Shown here: positions 1 through 6,311 of the stretch, one piece after another
How positions within the stretch are numbered: position 1 is the first letter of the stretch
How the letters are laid out: every line of letters starts with the position of its first letter
Assembly: GCA_003575245.1 (NCBI GenBank)
Contig: NMQN01000601.1
Location: 1 to 12,075, forward strand
DNA length: 12,075 bases
Reading direction: 5' to 3'
Source: Candidatus Atribacteria bacterium 1244-E10-H5-B2
Lineage (GTDB): Bacteria; Atribacterota; JS1; SB-45; 34-128
Made by a program: the position numbers and the translations under genes
The notes under the pieces: model-generated
Databases searched by the model: none
Told to the model about the DNA's origin: nothing
Seen by the model: only the letters and a program-made list of their open reading frames with translations

Positions 1-72
1 TAAGTAGCTTGCCAACAAAATTACAGCGCAGAAAGCAGAAACGAAGAAAAATATCATATAGAAGCTATTTGT
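1..72 (-). repeat. Exact 72-bp copy of the 3' part of the MFS gene (gene fragment at the window edge)
   Basis: These bases are identical to 790-861, the stretch encoding residues 404-427 of the transporter at 745-2070, in the same orientation. The match stops sharply after base 72. Read upstream on the minus strand, the frame continues for nine codons (Asp, Ser, a run of Phe, Tyr, Leu, Glu) and then hits a stop at 100-102, so no working gene is attached. The copy is cut by the window start and may extend further left. A perfect match in a non-functional fragment implies a recent duplication or conversion. An assembly overlap is also possible if base 1 is a contig end. Confidence 0.9.
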
Positions 73-525
73 GTCAGAAAAAAAGAAAAAATATAATTCT
101 TAGAAATAAACTGGAAATTTTGAAGAATAAACTGGAAAACAATTATATCAGGTAAAAATTACGAGGCGGTCGTTGGGTTTGTTTTCCTTTTTGTTCTTTT
201 TCTCTCTTGAACTAAAACTTAGAAAAAAGATTTTTCTCTCCTGAACTAATGAAATTATTTCAATGGTTCAACTACATATCTGACTTAGAAATTAGGCAAA
301 TCAAAAAATCGAATATTAAGTTTTATTGGGTTCTTTCTTTAATTACCACTTTTTTTTCATTTCCTTTTATATTTTTTTAAAGAAAATCAGAACTCCATTT
401 TTGGCTTTTCTGGATCGTATACTCATTTTGTAAAGAGCATTTGTAAATTTGTAAAGAGCTAAAGTCGATTTTTTTCGCTTGTTTGGAGTCTGACGCTTCT
501 TGTATCCTTTCTTTAAGAGTTAGTA
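73..525. other. Gene-free AT-rich stretch with three pairs of short direct repeats
   Basis: No credible ORF or RNA gene is visible on either strand. It holds three short imperfect tandem doublets. The motif aataaactggaaa occurs at 105-117 and 126-138 (period 21). A 19-mer of the form tttttctctcYtgaactaa occurs at 197-215 and 231-249 (period 34, one mismatch). The motif tttgtaaagagc occurs at 427-438 and 448-459 (period 21). No terminator hairpin is evident downstream of the tRNA. This looks like spacer or decayed sequence. Confidence 0.5.
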
Positions 526-619
526 AGCCTCCGGTGGGAATTGAACCCACGACCGGCTGATGTCTTGAAACTTGAATAGTTTATACAAGTCAGCTGCTCC
601 ACCGCTGAGCTACGAAGGC
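526..619 (-). tRNA. tRNA-Thr(UGU) with a 22-nt archaeal intron
   Basis: A complete cloverleaf reads on the minus strand. The acceptor stem is GCCTTCG/CGGAGGC with one G-T pair, followed by T8-A9. The D-stem is GCTC/GAGC with loop AGCGGTG. The anticodon stem is GCTGA/TCAGC, the variable loop is 5 nt, and the T-arm is GTGGG-TTCAATT-CCCAC. Removing bases 562-583 leaves a 7-nt loop CTTGTAA with anticodon UGU, which decodes Thr ACN codons. The discriminator base is U73, as is usual for archaeal tRNA-Thr. CCA is not encoded. The intron lies at the canonical 37/38 position. The mature tRNA is 72 nt before CCA addition. Confidence 0.97.
562..583 (-). other. tRNA intron with canonical bulge-helix-bulge splice motif
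   Basis: The precursor folds as follows: anticodon stem GCTGA/TCAGC, 3' bulge ACA, 4-bp central helix CTTG/CAAG, 5' bulge TAT, inner helix AAACT/AGTTT, and a 5-nt loop ATTCA. Cutting at UA^U and AC^A, as the archaeal splicing endonuclease does, releases exactly 22 nt and restores a normal anticodon loop. The agreement between the BHB geometry and the cloverleaf is what fixes the intron ends. Confidence 0.93.
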
Positions 620-649
620 TTAATTAAGTGTATCTTAAAATCTTCTATT

Positions 650-661
650 CTTATATATAAT
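650..661 (-). promoter_or_regulatory. TATA box of the tRNA-Thr gene
   Basis: The minus strand reads TTATATATAA at 651-660, centred about 36 nt upstream of the first tRNA base. Archaeal transcription normally starts 25-27 nt from the TATA centre, which would leave a 5' leader of about 10 nt for RNase P to remove. Confidence 0.65.
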
Positions 662-744
662 AAAAACAAAATTGATTTGAACTTTATGATTTTTAAAAAA
701 AAATATAAAAAAAATTTAAGATTTAATCTTATTCTTTATTAAAC

Positions 745-2070
745 TTAGCTTCTTAACTCGTAATCTAAAGGATCGATTTTTCTAAAAATTAAGTAGCTTG
801 CCAACAAAATTACAGCGCAGAAAGCAGAAACGAAGAAAAATATCATATAGAAGCTATTTGTAAACAAAACGAAAAGAGCAAAAAGACCTGCACCGACAAT
901 TGTACCTACGGTTTGACCCAAATTTGCTAGTGAAACTAATGTTGCAAAATATGTACTTTTAAGTTTAGGATAGTAATTCTTTGATAAATCTCCGCGTACT
1001 GTTTGATTTACTACAGTTAAAGCGTTTTGAAGAGCACCTAGAAAGAACAGAAATATCATTCCAAATATTAACGGAACAATTTCGCCAGTTAATAATGCAA
1101 AAGGTATGACTAATATTAAAAAAGATGGAATATATGTTAAGTAGATGTATGAAAGAGTCTTTTTACGGCTTCGGTCACCAAATTTGCCTGCAATAAGAGA
1201 ACCAAAAACTATGCCAAACCCATTAACAAGGTAAAATATCGAACTCCACGCTTGTAAATCAACGGCACCCCCTCCAACAATCGTTAGTAACGTTTCACTG
1301 ACATCGATAATGCCCATGGCAATTAACACAAGGTACATAAAGAAATTTAAAAGCATAACTGCTGGAATGCCTGCCAAGAAAGTATACATAAAGACTTTCC
1401 AATTTCGCTTTTTTGTAACAATTGTCAATAAATCCAATCCAAATTCCTTCGATGACCTCTTTTCAAGAGGAGGTTCTTTGACAAGGTAGGGAAAGACGCT
1501 AGATAAAATCACTAAAACTCCCGTTACGATAAATAAGACGGGTACAATATTTAAAGCTAAAAAAACCAATGCTAAAAGCATTCCTCCCGCACCGTAACCT
1601 AAAAACATCATAGTCCAAGTATATCCTTGAACTCGTGCTAACTTTTCTTTAGGTGTAACATCGAGAATTAAACCGTCTAAGGCGGTATCTGCAAAAGCCA
1701 TTCCTAATTGCGTCATAAAGTAATATATTGTCAACCAAAGATAAATCTCATTAACAGGTAGATAAAATGCCATTGCGATCCACCAAACACCTCCAAAGAC
1801 ACCAAAACTAAGTATCCACGGGAATCGTTGACCATACTTTTTAGAACCCCATCTATCGTTGAATACTCCCACAATCATTTTAATTGTCCAAGGTAAGCTC
1901 CCTATTGATAAAATGACTAACCATATAGCAATATCATACGACCCACCTAATGTATGTGCTAAGTACTGAGGAAAGAACAGAAATGGAATTCCTTGAGAAA
2001 AATCTTCACAGAGATAAAAGAAGACAAAAATGTACGTGTATTTTTTACTATAATTAACATCTGAATTCAT
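745..2070 (-). CDS. MFS transporter, AmpG/sugar-symporter-like
   Basis: This is a 441-residue polytopic membrane protein of Major Facilitator Superfamily size, with about 12 hydrophobic segments. MFS motif A is visible at residues 68-82 (GVFNDRWGSKKYGQR), followed by a conserved PW, and a second copy follows TM8 (GSLIAGKFGDRSRKK). The segment DTALDGLILDVTPKEKL in TM4-5 resembles the DxAxD region of AmpG-like and GPH-like permeases. The substrate cannot be read from the sequence. The ATG lies about 22 nt from a TTTAAATAG box with no Shine-Dalgarno, so translation is probably leaderless. Codons 404-427 are duplicated exactly at 1-72. It is a paralogue of the broken transporter at 8115-9460. Confidence 0.85.
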   Translation of the reverse strand: MNSDVNYSKKYTYIFVFFYLCEDFSQGIPFLFFPQYLAHTLGGSYDIAIWLVILSIGSLPWTIKMIVGVFNDRWGSKKYGQRFPWILSFGVFGGVWWIAMAFYLPVNEIYLWLTIYYFMTQLGMAFADTALDGLILDVTPKEKLARVQGYTWTMMFLGYGAGGMLLALVFLALNIVPVLFIVTGVLVILSSVFPYLVKEPPLEKRSSKEFGLDLLTIVTKKRNWKVFMYTFLAGIPAVMLLNFFMYLVLIAMGIIDVSETLLTIVGGGAVDLQAWSSIFYLVNGFGIVFGSLIAGKFGDRSRKKTLSYIYLTYIPSFLILVIPFALLTGEIVPLIFGMIFLFFLGALQNALTVVNQTVRGDLSKNYYPKLKSTYFATLVSLANLGQTVGTIVGAGLFALFVLFTNSFYMIFFFVSAFCAVILLASYLIFRKIDPLDYELRS

Positions 2071-2091
2071 AAAAAATCTTATGTTTTTTTT

Positions 2092-2101
2092 CTATTTAAA
2101 T
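2092..2101 (-). promoter_or_regulatory. TATA-like box of the MFS gene
   Basis: The minus strand reads TTTAAATAG ending 22 nt before the ATG at 2070. This spacing puts the transcription start at or very near the start codon, which fits the lack of a Shine-Dalgarno. The same box at nearly the same spacing (21 nt) precedes the nuclease gene. Confidence 0.5.
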
Positions 2102-2159
2102 GTTTAGAGTATAAAAAGGAGTTTTATATGTCTATTTAATTAGTTTTACGTAGTTGAAA

Positions 2160-2170
2160 TGTATTTAAAC
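2160..2170 (+). promoter_or_regulatory. Possible TATA box of the thioesterase gene
   Basis: The sequence tgtatttaaac sits about 65 nt upstream of the TTG start in the divergent intergenic region. It would give a leader of about 40 nt. A second AT-rich candidate, tataaaaagg near 2111, lies further upstream. The choice between them is uncertain. Confidence 0.3.
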
Positions 2171-2231
2171 AAAATAAATTCACAAAATAAATATTATTAA
2201 AATGTTTTATTAAAACTAATAAATAGAAGAT

Positions 2232-2672
2232 TTGTCGAAATTGAAAGACAATTTAATCAAAAAGCTTCTGAAAGTTAAGGATAGCACTAGCGTAAAAGTA
2301 CGGTTTAACGATACAGATGCGATGGGAATTGTCCATTTTAAAAATTATATAGTTTATTTTGACGATGGATTTGTTAGTTTTATGAATAGCCTTTTATCTC
2401 CAAAAAGGATAGAGGATACTGTCCATGAAGGGACTGTTTTTGGGGTTAAAAAAGTGGAGATAACCTACCAAGGTTCAGCTAAGTTTGGCGATTATGTTAT
2501 AGTCGAAACTCAGATAAAAAAAATAGGAACATCGTCTATTACCTTTCAACACGAGCTTTTTAGAGAATCGGATAAAACTCTAATAGCTAGTGTAGAATGC
2601 GTGAGATTAGCAATGGAACTTAAAACAAATAGATTGCTCAATGTGGTTGATTTTTTTGCTAATTATTTATGA
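2232..2672 (+). CDS. Hotdog-fold acyl-CoA thioesterase, YbgC/FadM (4HBT) type
   Basis: The product is 146 residues, the usual single-hotdog length. The 4HBT signature is clear at residues 24-46: RFNDTDAMGIVHF followed by NYIVYFDDG, with the DTDAMG block corresponding to the catalytic Asp region of YbgC-like enzymes. The later strand pattern (KVEITYQGSAKFGD, SSITFQHELF, ASVECVRLAM) also fits. It likely hydrolyses an acyl-CoA thioester in the cytoplasm, but the acyl chain is unknown. The start is TTG at 2232. An in-frame ATG at 2202 is followed at once by a stop, and the next in-frame ATG falls inside the active-site motif. A TTG at 2241 is an alternative start. It is transcribed away from the MFS gene and converges on the Fe-S gene with a 44-bp gap. 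Confidence 0.85.
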   Translation: MSKLKDNLIKKLLKVKDSTSVKVRFNDTDAMGIVHFKNYIVYFDDGFVSFMNSLLSPKRIEDTVHEGTVFGVKKVEITYQGSAKFGDYVIVETQIKKIGTSSITFQHELFRESDKTLIASVECVRLAMELKTNRLLNVVDFFANYL

Positions 2673-2716
2673 TTTCCATCAATTATTCTGTAATTATTAA
2701 TTGTAAAGAAAAAGTA

Positions 2717-3811
2717 TTAAGAAGTTGAAACTTTAGGAGCAGGAATAAACACTTTCCTAAGTCCTGTCCGTTGTAGTTCTATAGCATCTTCGGGACAATT
2801 ATTAGCGCACACTCCACAGCCAATACATCTTTCTTCGTTAACGATAGCAGTAGCTTCTTCTAAATCAATTGCATCCATTGGACATAATTCTAAACACGTA
2901 CCGCATCCAACGCAATCGATTTCACTAACATGTGCGATATAAGAAATATAAGTATGAGTAGGGGAAGCGCCATTATAAAATGCTTGAAGGTTCTGGCAGC
3001 AACAACGGCAACAGTTACAAATTGCGAGCTCTTCCATAAATGGATCTCCTTTTACATGAAAAGTTTTATGAATTAACCCTAAATCTTCTGCTTTCTTTAA
3101 TATCTTTAAAGCCTCTTTCTTAGAGATCTTCTTAGCAAAACTTTGATCTATTGCAAATTTAGCAGTTCTGCCAAAACTTAAACAGTTCTGCCGTGGAGCA
3201 TTAATTTTGCAAGGATCTTCTAGTAAATCTTTAAAGTGTCTGCAATAACAATGTGAAACGCCAATAATTTCGTATTTTTCTATGATTTTTCTTACTTCTT
3301 CTTCGGGTAACGTTAATTCTTCGTGTGGTTCTATTTGTTGTTCAATAGGGACCACCCTATCGATAGGAGGTGCGTTTTTAAACGCGTTCATTACAATATC
3401 ATAGTTTTTTCGAGTAATTTCTGCTTCATCTTTAAACAACTGTTCCCATAGTTTCGCTAGTTTCTTTTGTTTTGCTCCCGTTTCACCTCGCATGAGAGTA
3501 AATTCCAATAATCCCGGTAGAAAAGCCACTAAACGATAAACCATCACACCAGTAGTCCTACTGGGTATAGCCGTTATCATTCCGATGTGCATTAACTCAT
3601 TTAGCATTATGTTTAATGATGCTTCATCTAAATCAAATTTAGATTTAATTTGGTCCCGATTAAGAGATTTTCGAAACTTTAAAAGAAATTTTAATTGTTC
3701 TTCGTTTATCAATGCCTTTAACAATTCGATAAGGGTGTCATTAATGGGTACAGGTGGACCTCCTGCCTTTAAAATATTTCTTGCAAGTTGATACCATAAT
3801 TTATCAGTCAT
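2717..3811 (-). CDS. wHTH-containing multi-cluster Fe-S protein (copy A)
   Basis: The product is 364 residues. Residues about 25-95 look like a winged helix (NRDQIKSKFDLDEASLNIMLNEL then the wing-like GMITAIPSRTTGVMVYRL). A Cys-rich middle follows: C188/C190 in HCYCRH, C201, C210, then CNCCRCCC at 265-272. Two classical 4Fe-4S motifs end the protein, CVGCGTCLELCP (C300, 303, 306, 310) and CIGCGVCANNCP (C329, 332, 335, 339). It probably binds several Fe-S clusters and moves electrons or senses redox state; whether it binds DNA is open. An AAGGG Shine-Dalgarno lies 7 nt before the ATG. Only 15 bp upstream is the stop codon of an Fe-S gene remnant, indicating a former tandem operon. It is a close paralogue of copy B at 6312-7421. 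Confidence 0.82.
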   Translation of the reverse strand: MTDKLWYQLARNILKAGGPPVPINDTLIELLKALINEEQLKFLLKFRKSLNRDQIKSKFDLDEASLNIMLNELMHIGMITAIPSRTTGVMVYRLVAFLPGLLEFTLMRGETGAKQKKLAKLWEQLFKDEAEITRKNYDIVMNAFKNAPPIDRVVPIEQQIEPHEELTLPEEEVRKIIEKYEIIGVSHCYCRHFKDLLEDPCKINAPRQNCLSFGRTAKFAIDQSFAKKISKKEALKILKKAEDLGLIHKTFHVKGDPFMEELAICNCCRCCCQNLQAFYNGASPTHTYISYIAHVSEIDCVGCGTCLELCPMDAIDLEEATAIVNEERCIGCGVCANNCPEDAIELQRTGLRKVFIPAPKVSTS

Positions 3812-3826
3812 CTATTATCCCTTATT

Positions 3827-3889
3827 TTAAGTTGTTGTTATCCTTGGAGGCGGAACAAAAACCTCTCTATTTCCAGTTCTTTCTAAGTT
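3827..3889 (-). pseudogene. Leftover 3' tail of an Fe-S protein gene (copy-B-like)
   Basis: The minus strand reads N-L-E-R-T-G-N-R-E-V-F-V-P-P-P-R-I followed by three Thr and TAA. Copy B ends L-R-R-T-G-N-R-E-V-F-V-P-P-P-R-I-K-M-M, whereas copy A ends differently (RTGLRKVFIPAPK). A stop at 3890-3892 closes the frame on the upstream side, so only about 20 codons remain. The stop codon is 15 bp from the ATG of copy A, with the copy-A ribosome-binding site in between, which looks like an intact operon junction. The rest of that gene is missing and the nuclease gene begins (in reverse) 80 bp further on. Confidence 0.85.
3838..3886 (-). repeat. 49-bp imperfect direct repeat, copy L (pairs with 6323-6371)
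   Basis: By eye, 44 of 49 bases match 6323-6371 in the same orientation. Three of the five differences are silent third-position changes (GAG/GAA, GTT/GTA, CCA/CCG). The other two fall in one codon (GAA/CGA). Together the two copies bracket the nuclease gene and define a unit of about 2.49 kb. Confidence 0.85.
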
Positions 3890-3971
3890 TTAAATTTTCT
3901 TAGTTATTACACTTCAGAGAAATAATTTAAGTTTTTGTTTTTAATTTTTGAAAAATAGACCATTTTTATAT

Positions 3972-6116
3972 TTATTTTTCGTAAAAGTCGTCTAAAGTGG
4001 ATTGAGTTTGCAACTTATTAAGATAATCTTGATAAGTAAATACCGATCGCTTATATAACATATCTCTTAACCTTGAAATTCGATTATTAACCTCTGTGAG
4101 AGAAAGACCATCACTTTTATATTTTTGCTCCAATAAAGACAAGAAAGTCTCTATAATACGAACTTGCATTCCGCGATCATTTTTAAATCTATTAATATTA
4201 TTGGGATGGAGAGAATATGGAATGCGTATTAATATGATGTTATTATCTATACTTAGTTGGTCTTTTTCTCTGTCAAGCTGAAAACCCCATTTAAAATCAT
4301 CGTATGTCCCATGGTATTTAAGAACCTGCTGGAAGTGCTGTACCTCGTCATACTCAAAAGCTAAGTTTATTATCTCACCAAATAATTTCAATTCTACATA
4401 CCCATCAAAATGCATATGTCCTCCCTTAGAGCTTTTAAGCCAACTAAAAGTTTTATGGTGTTCAAAATTCTTCTTAAAAAGGTGCATGAAAAGGAACAAA
4501 ACGTAATTTTCCTCATTATATTTGGAGCATTTTGGGCACCATAACCTTTGATATATAACAGCTTTCCCAGTTTTTTCAAACGATATTCCACACACACCAC
4601 ATTCCCATTTATACTTATTCGCAGTGGATATCCAATGGTCAGATAAAAATTTACCGGGACGACCCGTTTTCTCAATTCCTACTATTTTAGCGAATTCTAT
4701 TGCATCTTGTTTAGAATAACTTCTAGAAAAAGTAGCCATACCTTCAAGGAGAATACTGTTATATGTTTTAGTGCTTAAAAAACCTTGAATTATTTTACTT
4801 ACATACCGATAATTATTTGGAACTCTATACCCTAGCTCAATCATTCGATCCCTAACCTTAGAAGGTAGTTTTAGCTCTCTGAATAATTTTACCATGAGAA
4901 GTGCTTCAGACTTAGAAATGCGATAAACTTTATTTTTCATTATATTGGTGTACTCTGGCTTACCCATAATAGAGACAAGTCTTCTTTTGAAAGTAGAGGG
5001 GGAGGGATTTTTACCACTTTCTCTACAAAAAATCTTATGAGATTGTGCTAATCCATGAACGACATATAATTCTACCCAATGAATCATCTCGGTTATTGAA
5101 TAAGATAAAAAGGACTCTTTATTTTTAACTATAGATTCGAAATAGTTTTTACCTAAGGCTTTTACTAAATAATTTAGTAGTGTTATAGTCCTTGGTACCT
5201 CAATACCTTCCCTATTAAGTACTTCCCTAACTTTTTCTGTATCACGATGTGCTTCAAATAATTCTAACCAATGCAACTTTTTAAGAACGCCATCTGGAAG
5301 CAGTTGGACAGATGAAGGTGCAGCTAAATTTCTTACTTGAGGGGGACCAGAATTGTTCTTAATTATGAAAGGTTCTTCATTTCTGTTAAAATCGTCCATA
5401 TTCACGCTAGTTTTTGAACTTTCAATCTTTATTTTATCTACAGATTTTAGATCATCTCTAATTATACGATCAAATTTGTTAAGACTCTCATCATTCCATT
5501 TCATGGATATAATAAGATACACCTTACTTATTAACCATCGGGAGTATATGATGAAATCTTCCCGATACTGTCGGTTGGATTGAATCTTAGCCTGCAATTG
5601 TTTCAGATAGCGTTCAAATTCCTCCTTAGAGATTTCATGTAGGTTCTTTAAGAAATCAGCCTTAATTCGCATATTCTGAACATGCCTTATAGACATATAG
5701 AGGTCGTTAATGGCATTTTCAGGTACTTCCAAGCCACTGAGATCGATTTGCCCTTTGCTTTCTAAATGTAGTGCATGAAAATAAGTAAGGCGAGAAAATA
5801 CAATAATGAAATTACTCTTAAAGATTAGTGGAAACTCCTTGTCGTAAAAAATGCGGCCAATTGGGTAATGTAAAGCGTCTGGGTTGCTTTCTAAATCTTT
5901 TTGAGGCTTAGTAGGTGTATCATTGGTATTATTAGAGGCGTTTTTAATAATTTCGGCATGATTAAAATTATATTTGTTTTGAGCTATTTTTATTAAATCT
6001 CCACAATTTTCGCAGTAGACATCGTTCCTATCATCTTTGATTTTTTTGAGAATATCGTCTGAAAAAGATGAAGAACAAAATCTGCATTGGTTTGAATTGA
6101 TATCATCTTCGATCAT
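3972..6116 (-). CDS. Zinc-ribbon, HTH-repeat, Vsr/PD-(D/E)XK-like endonuclease with C-terminal PIP box
   Basis: The product is 714 residues. An N-terminal zinc ribbon (C11, C14, C35, C38) is followed by a helical region (85-230) and a linker rich in charged and polar residues. Residues about 272-475 hold roughly three HTH-like repeats of about 63 residues. A second four-Cys finger (C506, C509, C527, C530) precedes a nuclease core: helix with E535/E536, FDGY (D571), FEYDEVQH (E588, D590, H594), then DREKD (D615, K618) and an IRIPY strand. This order matches the Vsr-like fold used in some phage homing endonucleases. The last residues, QSTLDDFY (705-712), form a PCNA-interacting peptide. A TATA-like box 21 nt before the ATG and no Shine-Dalgarno suggest an independent leaderless transcript. 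It sits between two Fe-S paralogues and is flanked by a direct repeat of their gene end, so a selfish homing-type gene is likely. A defence or repair nuclease is the alternative. Confidence 0.75.
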   Translation of the reverse strand: MIEDDINSNQCRFCSSSFSDDILKKIKDDRNDVYCENCGDLIKIAQNKYNFNHAEIIKNASNNTNDTPTKPQKDLESNPDALHYPIGRIFYDKEFPLIFKSNFIIVFSRLTYFHALHLESKGQIDLSGLEVPENAINDLYMSIRHVQNMRIKADFLKNLHEISKEEFERYLKQLQAKIQSNRQYREDFIIYSRWLISKVYLIISMKWNDESLNKFDRIIRDDLKSVDKIKIESSKTSVNMDDFNRNEEPFIIKNNSGPPQVRNLAAPSSVQLLPDGVLKKLHWLELFEAHRDTEKVREVLNREGIEVPRTITLLNYLVKALGKNYFESIVKNKESFLSYSITEMIHWVELYVVHGLAQSHKIFCRESGKNPSPSTFKRRLVSIMGKPEYTNIMKNKVYRISKSEALLMVKLFRELKLPSKVRDRMIELGYRVPNNYRYVSKIIQGFLSTKTYNSILLEGMATFSRSYSKQDAIEFAKIVGIEKTGRPGKFLSDHWISTANKYKWECGVCGISFEKTGKAVIYQRLWCPKCSKYNEENYVLFLFMHLFKKNFEHHKTFSWLKSSKGGHMHFDGYVELKLFGEIINLAFEYDEVQHFQQVLKYHGTYDDFKWGFQLDREKDQLSIDNNIILIRIPYSLHPNNINRFKNDRGMQVRIIETFLSLLEQKYKSDGLSLTEVNNRISRLRDMLYKRSVFTYQDYLNKLQTQSTLDDFYEK

Positions 6117-6136
6117 ACACTTTATTCTTGACGATT

Positions 6137-6147
6137 CTATTTAAAAG
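6137..6147 (-). promoter_or_regulatory. TATA-like box of the nuclease gene
   Basis: The minus strand reads TTTTAAATAG, 21 nt before the ATG at 6116. A transcript starting about 26 nt from the box centre would begin at the start codon, and no Shine-Dalgarno is present. The gene therefore appears to carry its own promoter and need not rely on read-through from copy B. Confidence 0.5.
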
Positions 6148-6311
6148 AAAAATATTTTTAAATAAAACTTTAAACATTGAGGATTTAGTTATGAAGCTAT
6201 ATTTTGAATATTTAAATATTTTAAAATTAACTTTATTCATAATTGAAGATATTGAATGATGGTATGATTCTGTACGATAACTAACATTATTTAAGTTTCT
6301 ATGTTAATATT
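6148..6311. other. Gene-free AT-rich spacer between Fe-S copy B and the nuclease gene
   Basis: No ORF or RNA gene is visible. In the insertion model this segment is the upstream flank of the nuclease cassette. I found no trace of the body or 5' end of an additional Fe-S gene here. Confidence 0.5.

Noticed and set aside
73..525. CRISPR array suggested by pairs of short repeats
   Set aside because: There are only two copies of each of three different short motifs, with 21- to 34-bp periods and no consistent spacers.
2202..2213. ATG at 2202 as the thioesterase start
   Set aside because: It is in frame but is followed by a stop after three codons.
4394..4675. 93-codon minus-strand ORF inside the nuclease gene
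   Set aside because: It is an alternative frame of the real 714-residue gene, overlapping its zinc finger and catalytic core; its product has no recognisable features.
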